Assembly: GCA_023249375.1 (NCBI GenBank)
Contig: JAHFCT010000023.1
Location: forward strand, 1 to 53,164
From: Gemmatimonadota bacterium
Lineage (GTDB): Bacteria; Gemmatimonadota; Gemmatimonadetes; Gemmatimonadales; Gemmatimonadaceae
Length of the DNA stretch: 53,164 bases
Direction: 5' to 3'
Part shown: in pieces, positions 24,219-32,349 of the stretch
How the letters are laid out: each line of letters begins with the position of its first letter
Position numbering within the stretch: the stretch's first letter is position 1
Program-made: the position numbers and the translations under genes
Notes under the pieces: generated by a model
Seen by the model: the letters and a program-made list of their open reading frames with translations, nothing else
The model's database searches: none
What the model was told of the DNA's origin: nothing

Positions 24219-24282
24219 CGATTGAGGACAGGGATCACGGATGGCGATTCGTGATTGCGATGGCGGATTATGATCGCGATGG
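24219..24282. repeat. GATC-rich intergenic repeat, copy 3, overlapping the end of amrS
   Basis: It starts four bases after the CitMHS stop. The first 24 bases are identical to 17837-17860. The last 15 bases code for the C-terminal residues of the AmmeMemoRadiSam radical SAM protein on the minus strand, so the repeat reaches into that gene. Confidence 0.8.
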
Positions 24283-25341
24283 CGTCGTGGGCGCGATTAG
24301 TGGTGATGAACGCGATTGCTCCGTGGGCGCGAAGCGGCCGGCGAGCGGCGTGTGACAGTCGGGGCAGCAGCCGCGGTCATCGACTCGATACTCCAGCAGG
24401 CGATACCAGTCACGCCGAATGAGCGCGCCGCCGCACGCCGCACAGCTTGTCGTGTCCCCCTCGGCGTCGTGCACGTTGCCCGTATAGACGTGGCGCAGTC
24501 CGGCGGCCTTGGCCTGTGCGCGTGCGCGGCGCAGGGTGCTCAGTGGCGTTGGCGGCACATCCAACATCTTGAAATCCGGATGGAAGGCACTGAAGTGCAG
24601 CGGCACCTCCGGGCCAAGGCGATCCATCATCCATTCGGCCAGCAGCGTCACCTCGCGTTCGCTGTCATTGTGGCCGGGGATGAGCAGCGTGGTGACTTCC
24701 GTCCAGACGGCAGTCTCCTTCACCAGGTACTCCAGCGTCTCGAGCACGGGCTGAAGCTGCGCGAAGCAGAGGCGCTCATAGAACCCATCGGTGAACGCTT
24801 TCAGGTCGACGTTGGCGGCGTCGATCTTCGCGTAGAGCGCGCGGCGCGGTTCGTCGCGAATGTAGCCCGCGGTGACGGCGACGGTTCGTAGGCCGCGCTC
24901 GTGGCAGGCATCGGCCACGTCCATCGCCCACTCGGCCCAGATGGTGGGGTCATTGTACGTGAACGCCACGCTCGCACAGTGCGCGCGCACCGCGCCTTCG
25001 GCGATTTCCGCCGGCGTCGCCTCGGCCGAACCGGCGTGCCACTCGCGCGCCTTGGAGATGTCCCAGTTCTGGCAGAAGCGGCAGCCGAGGTTGCACCCCG
25101 CGGTGCCAAACGACAGCACGCTGGAGCCGGGGAGAAAATGCGCGAGCGGTTTCTTCTCGATGGGATCAACGGCAAATCCCGTCGAGCGGCCCCACGCGGC
25201 GAGAAGCATGCGGTCGCCGCGCCGTTCACGCACGAAGCAGAAGCCCTTCTGCCCCTCGTGCAGGCGGCATTCCCGCGGGCAGAGGTCACACTGCAGGCGC
25301 CCGTCGGGCAGCGCATGCCACCATTGCGCCGCGACGTCCAT
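24268..25341 (-). CDS. amrS: AmmeMemoRadiSam system radical SAM enzyme
   Basis: The 357-aa protein has the radical SAM cysteines in GCNLGCRFCQNW (CxxxCxxC) and the N-terminal CDLCPRECRLHEGQKGFC group. Later patterns are VAFTYNDPTIWAEW, ANVDLKAFTDGFYE and SAFHPDFKMLDVPPTP. A C-terminal zinc-ribbon-like pair CAACGG...CCPDCH follows. It is the AmrS member of a three-gene system whose reaction is unknown. Start ATG 25341 lies two bases after the AMMECR1 stop. The last residues (after RFAPTEQSR) are probably repeat-derived. Confidence 0.92.
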   Translation of the reverse strand: MDVAAQWWHALPDGRLQCDLCPRECRLHEGQKGFCFVRERRGDRMLLAAWGRSTGFAVDPIEKKPLAHFLPGSSVLSFGTAGCNLGCRFCQNWDISKAREWHAGSAEATPAEIAEGAVRAHCASVAFTYNDPTIWAEWAMDVADACHERGLRTVAVTAGYIRDEPRRALYAKIDAANVDLKAFTDGFYERLCFAQLQPVLETLEYLVKETAVWTEVTTLLIPGHNDSEREVTLLAEWMMDRLGPEVPLHFSAFHPDFKMLDVPPTPLSTLRRARAQAKAAGLRHVYTGNVHDAEGDTTSCAACGGALIRRDWYRLLEYRVDDRGCCPDCHTPLAGRFAPTEQSRSSPLIAPTTPSRS

Positions 25342-25343
25342 CC

Positions 25344-25898
25344 TCAAGCCTTGACCGGTGCGGCCGACACCACGTCGGCCGCAAAGCGCAACGCGCGCAG
25401 GTCGGCGGGCCAGCGGAACAGATGCGCTTTGTACATGAGCGCGCGTACGAAGGCCTTCGGTTCGGGGAGTTCTTTCCAAACGCTCGGCAAAAAGAGCGCG
25501 CTCCCTTGGCGGCTGCGCAGGACAAGTCCATCGACATGCGGACGGAGCTGCGGCAGGAGTTCCTCCTCGGTGCGGGCGTCGATTGGTTCGAGCGGATGCA
25601 ACAGCGTGATCTCGATGTCCAGCTCTGGCAGTTCGTGCGCCTCCACCGGCATCATGCGCGGGTCGTCGAACGCCGCGGCCTTCGCCTTGTCGACCACCTC
25701 ATCGAAGAGCGATCGCCGTGGTTCCATGGTGCCGATGCAGCCGCGGAGGTCGCCGTCGCGATGCAGCGTGACGAAGAGGGCGGTTGGCACGTTGAGCCAT
25801 TCCTCGCCCGAGGGTTGCTGCACCTTGGGTCCGCCAAATTGCTCCGCGATCGAAGCGCGAACGAACTCAATGAGCGTACGTCCTTGCTCGGGTGTCAT
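25344..25898 (-). CDS. amrA: AmmeMemoRadiSam system protein A (AMMECR1 domain)
   Basis: The 184-aa protein is a single AMMECR1 domain with the invariant LRGCIGT motif at about residues 51-57. Flanking signatures are EWLNVPTALFVTLHRDGD, AAFDDPRMMPVEAHEL and IEITLLHPLEPI. The family is conserved from archaea to humans without a known reaction. It overlaps the Memo gene by four bases and lies two bases before amrS, so the three genes form one transcription unit. Confidence 0.93.
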   Translation of the reverse strand: MTPEQGRTLIEFVRASIAEQFGGPKVQQPSGEEWLNVPTALFVTLHRDGDLRGCIGTMEPRRSLFDEVVDKAKAAAFDDPRMMPVEAHELPELDIEITLLHPLEPIDARTEEELLPQLRPHVDGLVLRSRQGSALFLPSVWKELPEPKAFVRALMYKAHLFRWPADLRALRFAADVVSAAPVKA

Positions 25899-26722
25899 GC
25901 GGGTTCTCCTTCGTAAAACGCGAACGCACCATAACCGACCACGCGCGAGTGGTCGCCCGCTGTGTCACCCGAGTTGCGCAGGTCGAGCTGCTCGACCTTC
26001 AGGCCGCGCTGGCGCGCGACGCTGAGCAGGCCGCGCAGGCCTTCCACGCCGCAGGCCTGATCGGACGAGATGCCGTCGGCGTTGAGCGCGAGCACGTCGC
26101 GCGCGGTGGCGGCATCGAGCGCCTGGGCCGAGGCGTATGGGAGGTAGTGCGAAAGGTCGGTGGAGATGACCACCAGCGTGTCGCGGTCGCCCCACATCGC
26201 ATCGAGCACGGCGGCGACGTCCTCGACGCGGGCCTGCCCGACCGCAAACGGCACCACGGTGAACGCCGGCAACACGCGCTGCAGAAACGGAAGCTGCACC
26301 TCAAGTGAATGCTCCCGCAGGTGCGCCGCCGCCGACGTCTTCACGCACCCGAGTTGAGCCACCGCCGCTGCCGCGTGATGGTCAACCGGCACGTCGCCGA
26401 GTGGTGTGTAGAAGACGTCGGCCACGGGCAGCGCGAGCCCCCGCACCGGTTCGAAGTGCGACGGCCCGAGCAGGACGACGCGTGTCGGGAACGGTTCGCG
26501 CAACTGCACGTAGGCCGACGCCGCCACCGGGCCCGAGTAGATGTAGCCCGCGTGGGGAACGACGAGCGCCTTGGGACGGGCGCCGCGGCGCGTCGCGCCG
26601 GCGAGCAGTTCGTCGATGGCGGTTTCGAGTTCCTGGCGATGGCCGGGATAGAAGGCACCGGCAACGGCAGCATGGCGAACGCGTGCCGGCCCTGTGGCGA
26701 TAGTCGTACCGTTGCGAGCCAT
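25895..26722 (-). CDS. amrB: AmmeMemoRadiSam system protein B (Memo family)
   Basis: The 275-aa protein matches Memo: AGAFYPGHRQEL, VVPHAGYIYSG, LLGPSHFEP, REHSLEVQLPFLQ, VISTDLSHYLPY and NSGDTAGD near the end. The conserved histidines in PHAGY, GPSH and REHSLE and the Asp/His in STDLSH form a metal site like that of nonhaem iron dioxygenases. In mammals Memo is a redox protein; the bacterial role is not known. It is first in the triad and an inverted repeat lies upstream. Confidence 0.93.
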   Translation of the reverse strand: MARNGTTIATGPARVRHAAVAGAFYPGHRQELETAIDELLAGATRRGARPKALVVPHAGYIYSGPVAASAYVQLREPFPTRVVLLGPSHFEPVRGLALPVADVFYTPLGDVPVDHHAAAAVAQLGCVKTSAAAHLREHSLEVQLPFLQRVLPAFTVVPFAVGQARVEDVAAVLDAMWGDRDTLVVISTDLSHYLPYASAQALDAATARDVLALNADGISSDQACGVEGLRGLLSVARQRGLKVEQLDLRNSGDTAGDHSRVVGYGAFAFYEGEPA

Positions 26723-26766
26723 GTCCGTAGCCTCCGCGAGTGGACGCGCCGCCCCGATACTTCATC

Positions 26767-26793
26767 ATTGCGCCGCTTGGCGTGGGGCGCAAT
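26767..26793 (-). promoter_or_regulatory. Inverted repeat upstream of the AmmeMemoRadiSam genes
   Basis: ATTGCGCC (26767-26774) and GGCGCAAT (26786-26793) form a perfect 8-bp inverted repeat with an 11-base spacer, about 45 bases before amrB. It could be an operator. It could equally be a weak terminator between the two minus-strand units. Confidence 0.35.
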
Positions 26794-26858
26794 AGAGTCG
26801 TGCAGCGAGCCGGCCACGCGAACTGAAGTTGCCAGCTAGCTCGACCTGCAAGCCCCGC

Positions 26859-27662
26859 TCACTTCGGCATCTGCTCCCACTTCACCTCGGATCCCCAGGC
26901 GCTGTGCGGGATGGCGAAGACCACGAGCGTGGCCACGGCAGCGAGCATCATTGCCGTACGAGCGTTTTGTCCGCCGCGCATTCGCCAGAGCGCGATGGCC
27001 CAGGCGATGGCGGCGAAGAGCGTCTTGTTGTCGGTGACGTCCCAACCAAAGGGAATGCCGGTCCACCAGTCGCCGAACGCGAACTTCTGCATGATCGGGC
27101 CAAGGACAAAGCCGCCGACCGCGAGAAGCACTGCACCGACTATCGCATAGCGGCGCGCCTGCGGCAGCCGTGCGAAGGCGGCGAGCCCCGCGACCGTCGA
27201 GAAGAGCATGAAGAAGAACATCGCGCTCACGTGCGGAATGAGCACGTATGCGGGGATGTCGTCGCGGAATCGCGTCACGGCCGGTCGTTCGGGGAAGAGC
27301 ACCGCCTCGCTGCCGCGCTGCAGATGCGCCTGGTACTCGAGCTTCCCGGCGACCGGCTGGTGCGGGAGTGCCGTGCGCAGCGTGTCACCCGTGCGCACGA
27401 GGGGCAGCCGCTGCCACTCGTCCTTGGTCGGATAACGCCGCCAGGCTACCTCGCCCGCGATCCCAGTGTCTGACGCGAGGATGATGACCGGCTGGTCACC
27501 GGCGCCCGCGTAGGTGCGCGTCAGGCGGAGCGTGAGCGACTGGCCGCCCAGCGTGACGTTCCCGCGGGCCGGGTACGTGGGCCCGGTCATGCGCTGGTAC
27601 ACGGCAGAGCTGAGCGTGATGATGACGGCCAGCACCCAGAGGACGCGAATGTTCTTCATCAT
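26859..27662 (-). CDS. Membrane protein of unknown family with a periplasmic domain
   Basis: The 267-aa protein has one N-terminal helix, a beta-rich external domain of about 110 residues (GNVTLGGQSLTLRLTRTYAG to LEYQAHLQRG), and then four to five helices in the C-terminal half, including HVSAMFFFMLFSTVAGL and NKTLFAAIAWAIALWRM. No catalytic motif is visible. It is divergent from the molybdopterin oxidoreductase gene with 114 bases between the two starts, which may share a control region. Confidence 0.65.
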   Translation of the reverse strand: MMKNIRVLWVLAVIITLSSAVYQRMTGPTYPARGNVTLGGQSLTLRLTRTYAGAGDQPVIILASDTGIAGEVAWRRYPTKDEWQRLPLVRTGDTLRTALPHQPVAGKLEYQAHLQRGSEAVLFPERPAVTRFRDDIPAYVLIPHVSAMFFFMLFSTVAGLAAFARLPQARRYAIVGAVLLAVGGFVLGPIMQKFAFGDWWTGIPFGWDVTDNKTLFAAIAWAIALWRMRGGQNARTAMMLAAVATLVVFAIPHSAWGSEVKWEQMPK

Positions 27663-27776
27663 GCCTCACGTCGGAATTGAAGCCGTCCATGGCGGGCAGC
27701 CCTCGGGAATTCTAATCGATTGCCACAAACACCTCCGGTCTCGCCCTTGCACGGGCGCCGTCGCATCTTGAGAGAC

Positions 27777-29921
27777 ATGGTCCCCGGCAACGGCACACAC
27801 TTCGCCACCTGCCCGCTCTGCGAAGCGGCCTGCGGCATTGCCGTCACCACGCGCGAGGGCGTCATCACCGACATCCGCGGTGACCACGACGACCCGGCCA
27901 GCCGCGGGCACCTCTGTCCAAAGGCCGTCGCGCTCAAGGACCTGCACGAAGATCCCGATCGCCTGCGGCTTCCCGTCAAGCGCGTCGGCAGCGAGTGGGT
28001 CGCGATCTCGTGGGCTGAGGCAATCGATCTCACCGTGCGCGGCATTCGCGAGACGCAGCGACGGCACGGTCAGGACGCGGTCGCGGTCTACCTGGGCAAC
28101 CCGACGGTGCACTCGCTGGGCGCCATGCTCTTCGCCCCGGCGTTCAGCAAGGCGATCGGCACGCGCAACCGCTACTCGGCCACCTCCGTCGATCAGCTCC
28201 CGCATCATCTGGCGGCGCTCTTCGCGTTTGGGCATCCGCTGCTGATTCCCGTTCCTGATATCGATCGCACCGATTGCTGCATGATCTTCGGCGCGAATCC
28301 GGCGGTGTCCAACGGTTCACTGATGACGGCGCCCGATGTCGTGGCGCGCATCAAGGCGATTCGCGCCCGCGGCGGCGAGGTGATCGTCGTGGATCCGCGC
28401 CGAACGGAGACGGCGGACCTCGCGAGCGAGCATCTCTTCATTCGGCCGGGCACGGATGCCCTGGTGCTCATGGCGATGCTGCAGGTCATCATCGCCGAAG
28501 GGCGCGTGAAGCTCGGACGTCTGGCGGCGTTCACGGATGGACTCGACGCGCTCTCCAGTGCCTGCGCGGCGTACACGCCGGAACGCGTGAGTGTCGCCAC
28601 GGGTATGTCCGCTGACGCCATTCGCTCCCTCGCGCGCCGGTTGGCACGCACCGAGCGCGCGGTCATCTACGGCCGTATTGGCGTGAGCACGCAGGAGTTC
28701 GGCGCGCTGTGCTGCTGGCTCATCAATGCGTTGAACATCGTCACGGGGCATCTCGACGCCGCCGGCGGCGCGATGTTTACGCGCCCCGCCGTGGACCTGA
28801 TGCTCGGCGGCGGCACGTATGGCGGGGCGGGGCGGTTTGGCCGCTGGTCAAGCCGCGTTCGTCAGCTGCCGGAGTTCGCGGGTGAACTGCCGGTGGCCGC
28901 GCTCGCCGAAGAAATGGACACGCCCGGGCAGGGGCAGGTGCGCGCGCTCGTGACGCACGCCGGCAATCCCGTGCTCTCCACGCCGAACGGCGCTCGCCTC
29001 GACCGTGCGTTGGCCGGACTCGAATTCTACGCCGCCATCGACTTCTACATCAACGAGTCCACGCGGCACGCGCACGTGATCCTTCCGCCCACCGCTGGCC
29101 TCGAGCGCGACCACTACGACCTCGTCTTCCACACGCTCGCCATCCGCAACACCGCCAAATGGTCGCGGGCGGTGGTGCCACGCGGGACGGGCGCGCGGCA
29201 CGACTGGGAGATTCTGAGCGAACTCACCTGGCGCCTCGCGCGCGGCGGGCTGGTCAAACGCGCGGCGGCGTGGGGGGCGGCGAAGTTCGCGCAATGGCTC
29301 GGAATGCGCGGGATGATGAAGCGGGCGCTCGCGGGGAGTGTCTACGGCCCGCGCGTCGCCATGAAGGCGTTGGAACAGTCGCCCCACGGCGTTGATCTCG
29401 GGCCGCTTGAGCCCATGTTGCCCGGTCGCCTGCGCACCGAGAACAAGCGCATTGCGCTCGCATCGGAGCGATTGCTCGCGGATCTTCCGCGGTTGGCCGC
29501 GTTGCTGGATCTCACGCCGGCCGAACCGGATGCGCTCCAGTTGATCGGCCGGCGCGATCTCCGGTCCAACAACTCCTGGATGGCCAACAGCGAGCGCCTC
29601 GCGCGAGGCAAGCGGCGCAGCGCCCTGCTGATGCACCCCGCCGATGCGGCCTCGCGCGGCATCGTCGACGGCGCGGCGGCGTGCGTCGAATCGCGGACCG
29701 GGCGCATCAACGTCGAGGTGGCGGTCACCGACGACGTGATGCCCGGCGTCGTCTGCCTGCCGCACGGCTGGGGGCATGACCGCGAGGGGGTGCGGCTGCG
29801 CGTGGCGCGCGCGCACGGCGGCGCCAGCCTCAACGACATCACGGATGATCAGCGGCTCGATGCGATGAGCGGGAACGCCGCGTTCTGCGGAACGCGCGTG
29901 GTCGTGCGCCCACTCGAATAA
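27777..29921 (+). CDS. Molybdopterin oxidoreductase (formate dehydrogenase/nitrate reductase family)
   Basis: The 714-aa protein has an N-terminal [4Fe-4S] site (Cys12, Cys15, Cys19 and Cys47 in CPLCEAACG and GHLCPKA), the Mo-pterin domains (DRTDCCMIFGANPAVSN, VIVVDPRRTETADLA, HVILPPTAGLERDHYD) and a C-terminal LIGRRDLRSNNSWM segment. At the place where Cys or Sec binds the metal the protein reads YSATSVDQLPHH, so no Cys is present and Ser137 may be the ligand. The substrate is unknown. ATG 27777 begins the FeS domain; the TTG at 27720 would add 19 residues without homology. It is separate from the hydrogenase operon. Confidence 0.85.
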   Translation: MVPGNGTHFATCPLCEAACGIAVTTREGVITDIRGDHDDPASRGHLCPKAVALKDLHEDPDRLRLPVKRVGSEWVAISWAEAIDLTVRGIRETQRRHGQDAVAVYLGNPTVHSLGAMLFAPAFSKAIGTRNRYSATSVDQLPHHLAALFAFGHPLLIPVPDIDRTDCCMIFGANPAVSNGSLMTAPDVVARIKAIRARGGEVIVVDPRRTETADLASEHLFIRPGTDALVLMAMLQVIIAEGRVKLGRLAAFTDGLDALSSACAAYTPERVSVATGMSADAIRSLARRLARTERAVIYGRIGVSTQEFGALCCWLINALNIVTGHLDAAGGAMFTRPAVDLMLGGGTYGGAGRFGRWSSRVRQLPEFAGELPVAALAEEMDTPGQGQVRALVTHAGNPVLSTPNGARLDRALAGLEFYAAIDFYINESTRHAHVILPPTAGLERDHYDLVFHTLAIRNTAKWSRAVVPRGTGARHDWEILSELTWRLARGGLVKRAAAWGAAKFAQWLGMRGMMKRALAGSVYGPRVAMKALEQSPHGVDLGPLEPMLPGRLRTENKRIALASERLLADLPRLAALLDLTPAEPDALQLIGRRDLRSNNSWMANSERLARGKRRSALLMHPADAASRGIVDGAAACVESRTGRINVEVAVTDDVMPGVVCLPHGWGHDREGVRLRVARAHGGASLNDITDDQRLDAMSGNAAFCGTRVVVRPLE

Positions 29922-30077
29922 CTCGTCGCGTGCTCAGCGGACCGCGGTGGCGGAGCCTGCGCCAGCAGTGAGGCCTGGCGGAACCGCCGGCAGGAAATCG
30001 TGTACGTGGATGCAGCGAGCTCACGCCGTGACGCACACGAATCCGCTCCACTGCCTAACGTGACGAATCCTCACCGC

Positions 30078-30836
30078 ATGGCGCACCTCCGCAGGCGCGC
30101 GGCGACGGCTGTTGCCGTCGCCACGGTTGCCACCGTGACGACCCTGGTCACCGCCGACGGCGCGCTGGCACAGCACGCCAGCACGAGTGCGCCGCGCGCG
30201 TCAGGAGGGACGGTCTCGGTGGCGGATCTGCCACTCAGAGAGCTTGCGGTCAAAGGTGCCGGCCATCTCTTCGCCATTTTCCTCAGCGGGGACGGTGGCT
30301 TTGTCGCGCTCGACCGGCGCGTGAGCGCCGAACTCAACAGACGCGGAATCCCCGTGGTCGGGTACAGCCAGCTTCGCTATCTCTGGCGCGCCAAGACTCC
30401 CGACCGGGAAGGCGCCGACCTGGGCCGCATCATCGCGGCCTATGCTGACAAGTGGCGACGTGACAGCGTGCTCGTTATCGGCTATTCACGCGGGGCGGGT
30501 ACCGCGCCCTACGCCGTGAACCGCCTGCCGCCGGCGCAGCGTGCACACGTCGCGGCGCTCGTGCTCATCGGAGCGGAGCACACCGCCGGCTTTCATTTCG
30601 GGCTGCGCGACATCTTCCGCCACGGCAACGCTCCCGATGAGGTGCCCGTGATGCCCGAACTGCGCAAGCTCGGCGCACTGCCGCTCGTCTGTTTCTACGG
30701 TGACAAGGAACGAGATACGCTCTGCCCGGAACTCGCTCCGCCGGCCGTGGTGGTGAAGCTGCCCGGCGACCACCATTTCAACGGTGCCTACGCCGAAATC
30801 GGCCAGCGTATGGCCAATGTCCTCGGCGTCAGGTAG
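30078..30836 (+). CDS. VirJ/AcvB-like periplasmic alpha/beta-hydrolase-fold protein
   Basis: The 252-aa protein has a long signal peptide (to about ALAQ). The mature domain has the VirJ pattern: FLSGDGGFVALDRRVSAEL, GIPVVGYSQLRYLW, then DSVLVIGYSRGAGTAPYAVN with a GxSxG nucleophile, and DHHFNGAYAEIG at the end. AcvB/VirJ proteins act in the periplasm on phospholipid headgroups or in export; here the domain stands alone without the second AcvB domain. The start is set at ATG 30078; a GTG at 30000 would add 26 residues. Its stop overlaps the convergent gene. Confidence 0.82.
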   Translation: MAHLRRRAATAVAVATVATVTTLVTADGALAQHASTSAPRASGGTVSVADLPLRELAVKGAGHLFAIFLSGDGGFVALDRRVSAELNRRGIPVVGYSQLRYLWRAKTPDREGADLGRIIAAYADKWRRDSVLVIGYSRGAGTAPYAVNRLPPAQRAHVAALVLIGAEHTAGFHFGLRDIFRHGNAPDEVPVMPELRKLGALPLVCFYGDKERDTLCPELAPPAVVVKLPGDHHFNGAYAEIGQRMANVLGVR

Positions 30837-31827
30837 GCGGGACGCCAAGCGCTCGTTGCGCGAATCGCAGCATCAGCGTGACGACCGGATCGACCGCCTG
30901 CGGCGAGAGCACGTCGCCGGCCAGCACGTGACGGGTCGTCTCGGGCACATCAACAATCTCCTTGATGGGCGAGCCGAAACGCGCGTGCCGCTCGCGAATG
31001 AGGTCCACGCGCACCACATCGTCGTGCCGGGTGTAGAGCGTGAGCAGCGGCCGCGTGATACGCGACACGTCGATCGTTTGTCCGAACCGCACGAGGTCCA
31101 TCATCGCGACGATGCCTTCGCTGCGGTAGCGCTGTGTGGTCATGTACGCATGCGCGGCGTTGTCCGGTACGAGCTGCTTGTGCGAACCGACCACCAGCTT
31201 GGCGACCACGCGTCCAAGCGGCCCAGCGGCGAGCCACGCGAGGTTGTTGGCGGGAGCGTGATTCGGCGACACCAGGATCAGCGCCGCCGGCGCCGCTGAA
31301 TCGGCAGACTCCATCGCGAGCTGCTCCGCGAGCACGGCTCCAGTGCTCATGCCGACGACGAGCACGCGCGCGCCAATGCGGCGTCCGATCGCCAGGGCTT
31401 CGCGCGCATCGTCCATCCACGCTTGCGGCCGCACCGTGCCAAACGCTTCGCCGTCGGTCATGCCGTGCGCCGCGAGGCGGGTGAAGAACACATTGGCGCC
31501 GAGCGAGTCGGCGAGCCGCTCCACCACCGGCGACATCTCGCGGCGGCTGGCGGTGAAGCCGTGCAGATACACAATCGCAATGCGGGTCGGCGCCTTCTGC
31601 GATGCGTCGTGCCAGATGATGGTCTTCCGCAGGTCGCGCTTCACACCCGCAACGGCTGCCTCCCGCCGCGCCAGGTACGCGTCGAGATCGGGCACGGCCG
31701 CAATGCGTGCGGCAATGCCCGTGTCGGGCACCGGTGTCCAGCGGACGATGGCATCGACGCCGACCACAGCCGCGGGGACGGCAAGCACGACCAGAGCGAA
31801 GACGCTGAGAACGGTGCGGCGCCTCAT
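30829..31827 (-). CDS. Alpha/beta-hydrolase with N-terminal membrane anchor
   Basis: The 332-aa protein begins with a hydrophobic anchor or signal (VLSVFALVVLAVPAAVVG). The hydrolase domain shows IVYLHGFTASRREMSPV (oxyanion region), LVVGMSTGAVLAEQLA with nucleophile Ser in GMSTG, LTLYTRHDDVVRVD (acid Asp) and the His in TTRHVLAGD. The substrate is unknown. ATG 31827 was preferred; starts at 31851 or 31917 would add an Arg-rich stretch before the anchor. The last eight bases overlap the end of the convergent VirJ-like gene. Confidence 0.78.
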   Translation of the reverse strand: MRRRTVLSVFALVVLAVPAAVVGVDAIVRWTPVPDTGIAARIAAVPDLDAYLARREAAVAGVKRDLRKTIIWHDASQKAPTRIAIVYLHGFTASRREMSPVVERLADSLGANVFFTRLAAHGMTDGEAFGTVRPQAWMDDAREALAIGRRIGARVLVVGMSTGAVLAEQLAMESADSAAPAALILVSPNHAPANNLAWLAAGPLGRVVAKLVVGSHKQLVPDNAAHAYMTTQRYRSEGIVAMMDLVRFGQTIDVSRITRPLLTLYTRHDDVVRVDLIRERHARFGSPIKEIVDVPETTRHVLAGDVLSPQAVDPVVTLMLRFAQRALGVPPT

Positions 31828-31921
31828 GCCGTACGAAGCTACCGCGCCCATCGGCGATGAAACAGCGCGCGCGGTGCGCAGGTGACCGGCGATGTGCGGT
31901 GGGGTAAGGACAACCAAAACA

Positions 31922-31945
31922 AAGGCCGCCAGTCATGGCGGCCTT
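31922..31945. terminator. Terminator hairpin between two minus-strand genes
   Basis: AAGGCCGCC pairs with GGCGGCCTT (9 bp, loop AGTCAT). It lies downstream of the 63-aa gene on the minus strand, where TTTGTTTTGG follows the stem, giving a proper T-tract. Confidence 0.75.
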
Positions 31946-31977
31946 CGTTCTCCCAGCGAGTGAAATCGCGGCGCCGA

Positions 31978-32169
31978 CTAGACCGGCTGCGGCGCATGCA
32001 CCAGCGCGAGTTCCGAAAGCAGGCGCTCGGCGAGATCAAGCCGCTGGACGAGCAGGTGGCGAAAGTCCCTTGAGTCCGTGCGTGCAACCTCGCGCCGCAG
32101 CGCGGGCAGATAGTCATGAAGAAGGTCGTGCAGGTCGCGAGATTCTTGTTCACTCAATTGGATTTGCAT
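31978..32169 (-). CDS. Small acidic protein of unknown function
   Basis: The 63-aa protein is mostly alpha-helical and charged, with QLSEQESRDLHDLLHDYLP and DSRDFRHLLVQRLDLAERLL and no transmembrane segment. The start is ATG 32169 because GGAGG lies at the right spacing; a start at 32199 has none. It has its own terminator (31922-31945). I do not recognise the family. Confidence 0.6.
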   Translation of the reverse strand: MQIQLSEQESRDLHDLLHDYLPALRREVARTDSRDFRHLLVQRLDLAERLLSELALVHAPQPV

Positions 32170-32317
32170 GCTGGCCTCCGTTGGTCGCGTGGGAGTCAAG
32201 GTAAGAAGTCGCCCGTCGTTCGCGGATACACTTTTGCTTTACTTGCTGTAGGGGCTTGTCCCCAACTTGACGCCGCGTCCGTACTGACGATCGGTGAAAC
32301 AAGGGATCGATCACACC

Positions 32318-32344
32318 GCGCGCCGCAGGAATGCTGCGGCGCGC
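32318..32344 (-). terminator. Terminator-like hairpin after the TonB-dependent receptor gene
   Basis: GCGCGCCGCAG and CTGCGGCGCGC form a perfect 11-bp stem with loop GAATG, starting six bases after the receptor stop on the minus strand. There is no T-tract. Confidence 0.5.
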
Positions 32345-32349
32345 CTGCA

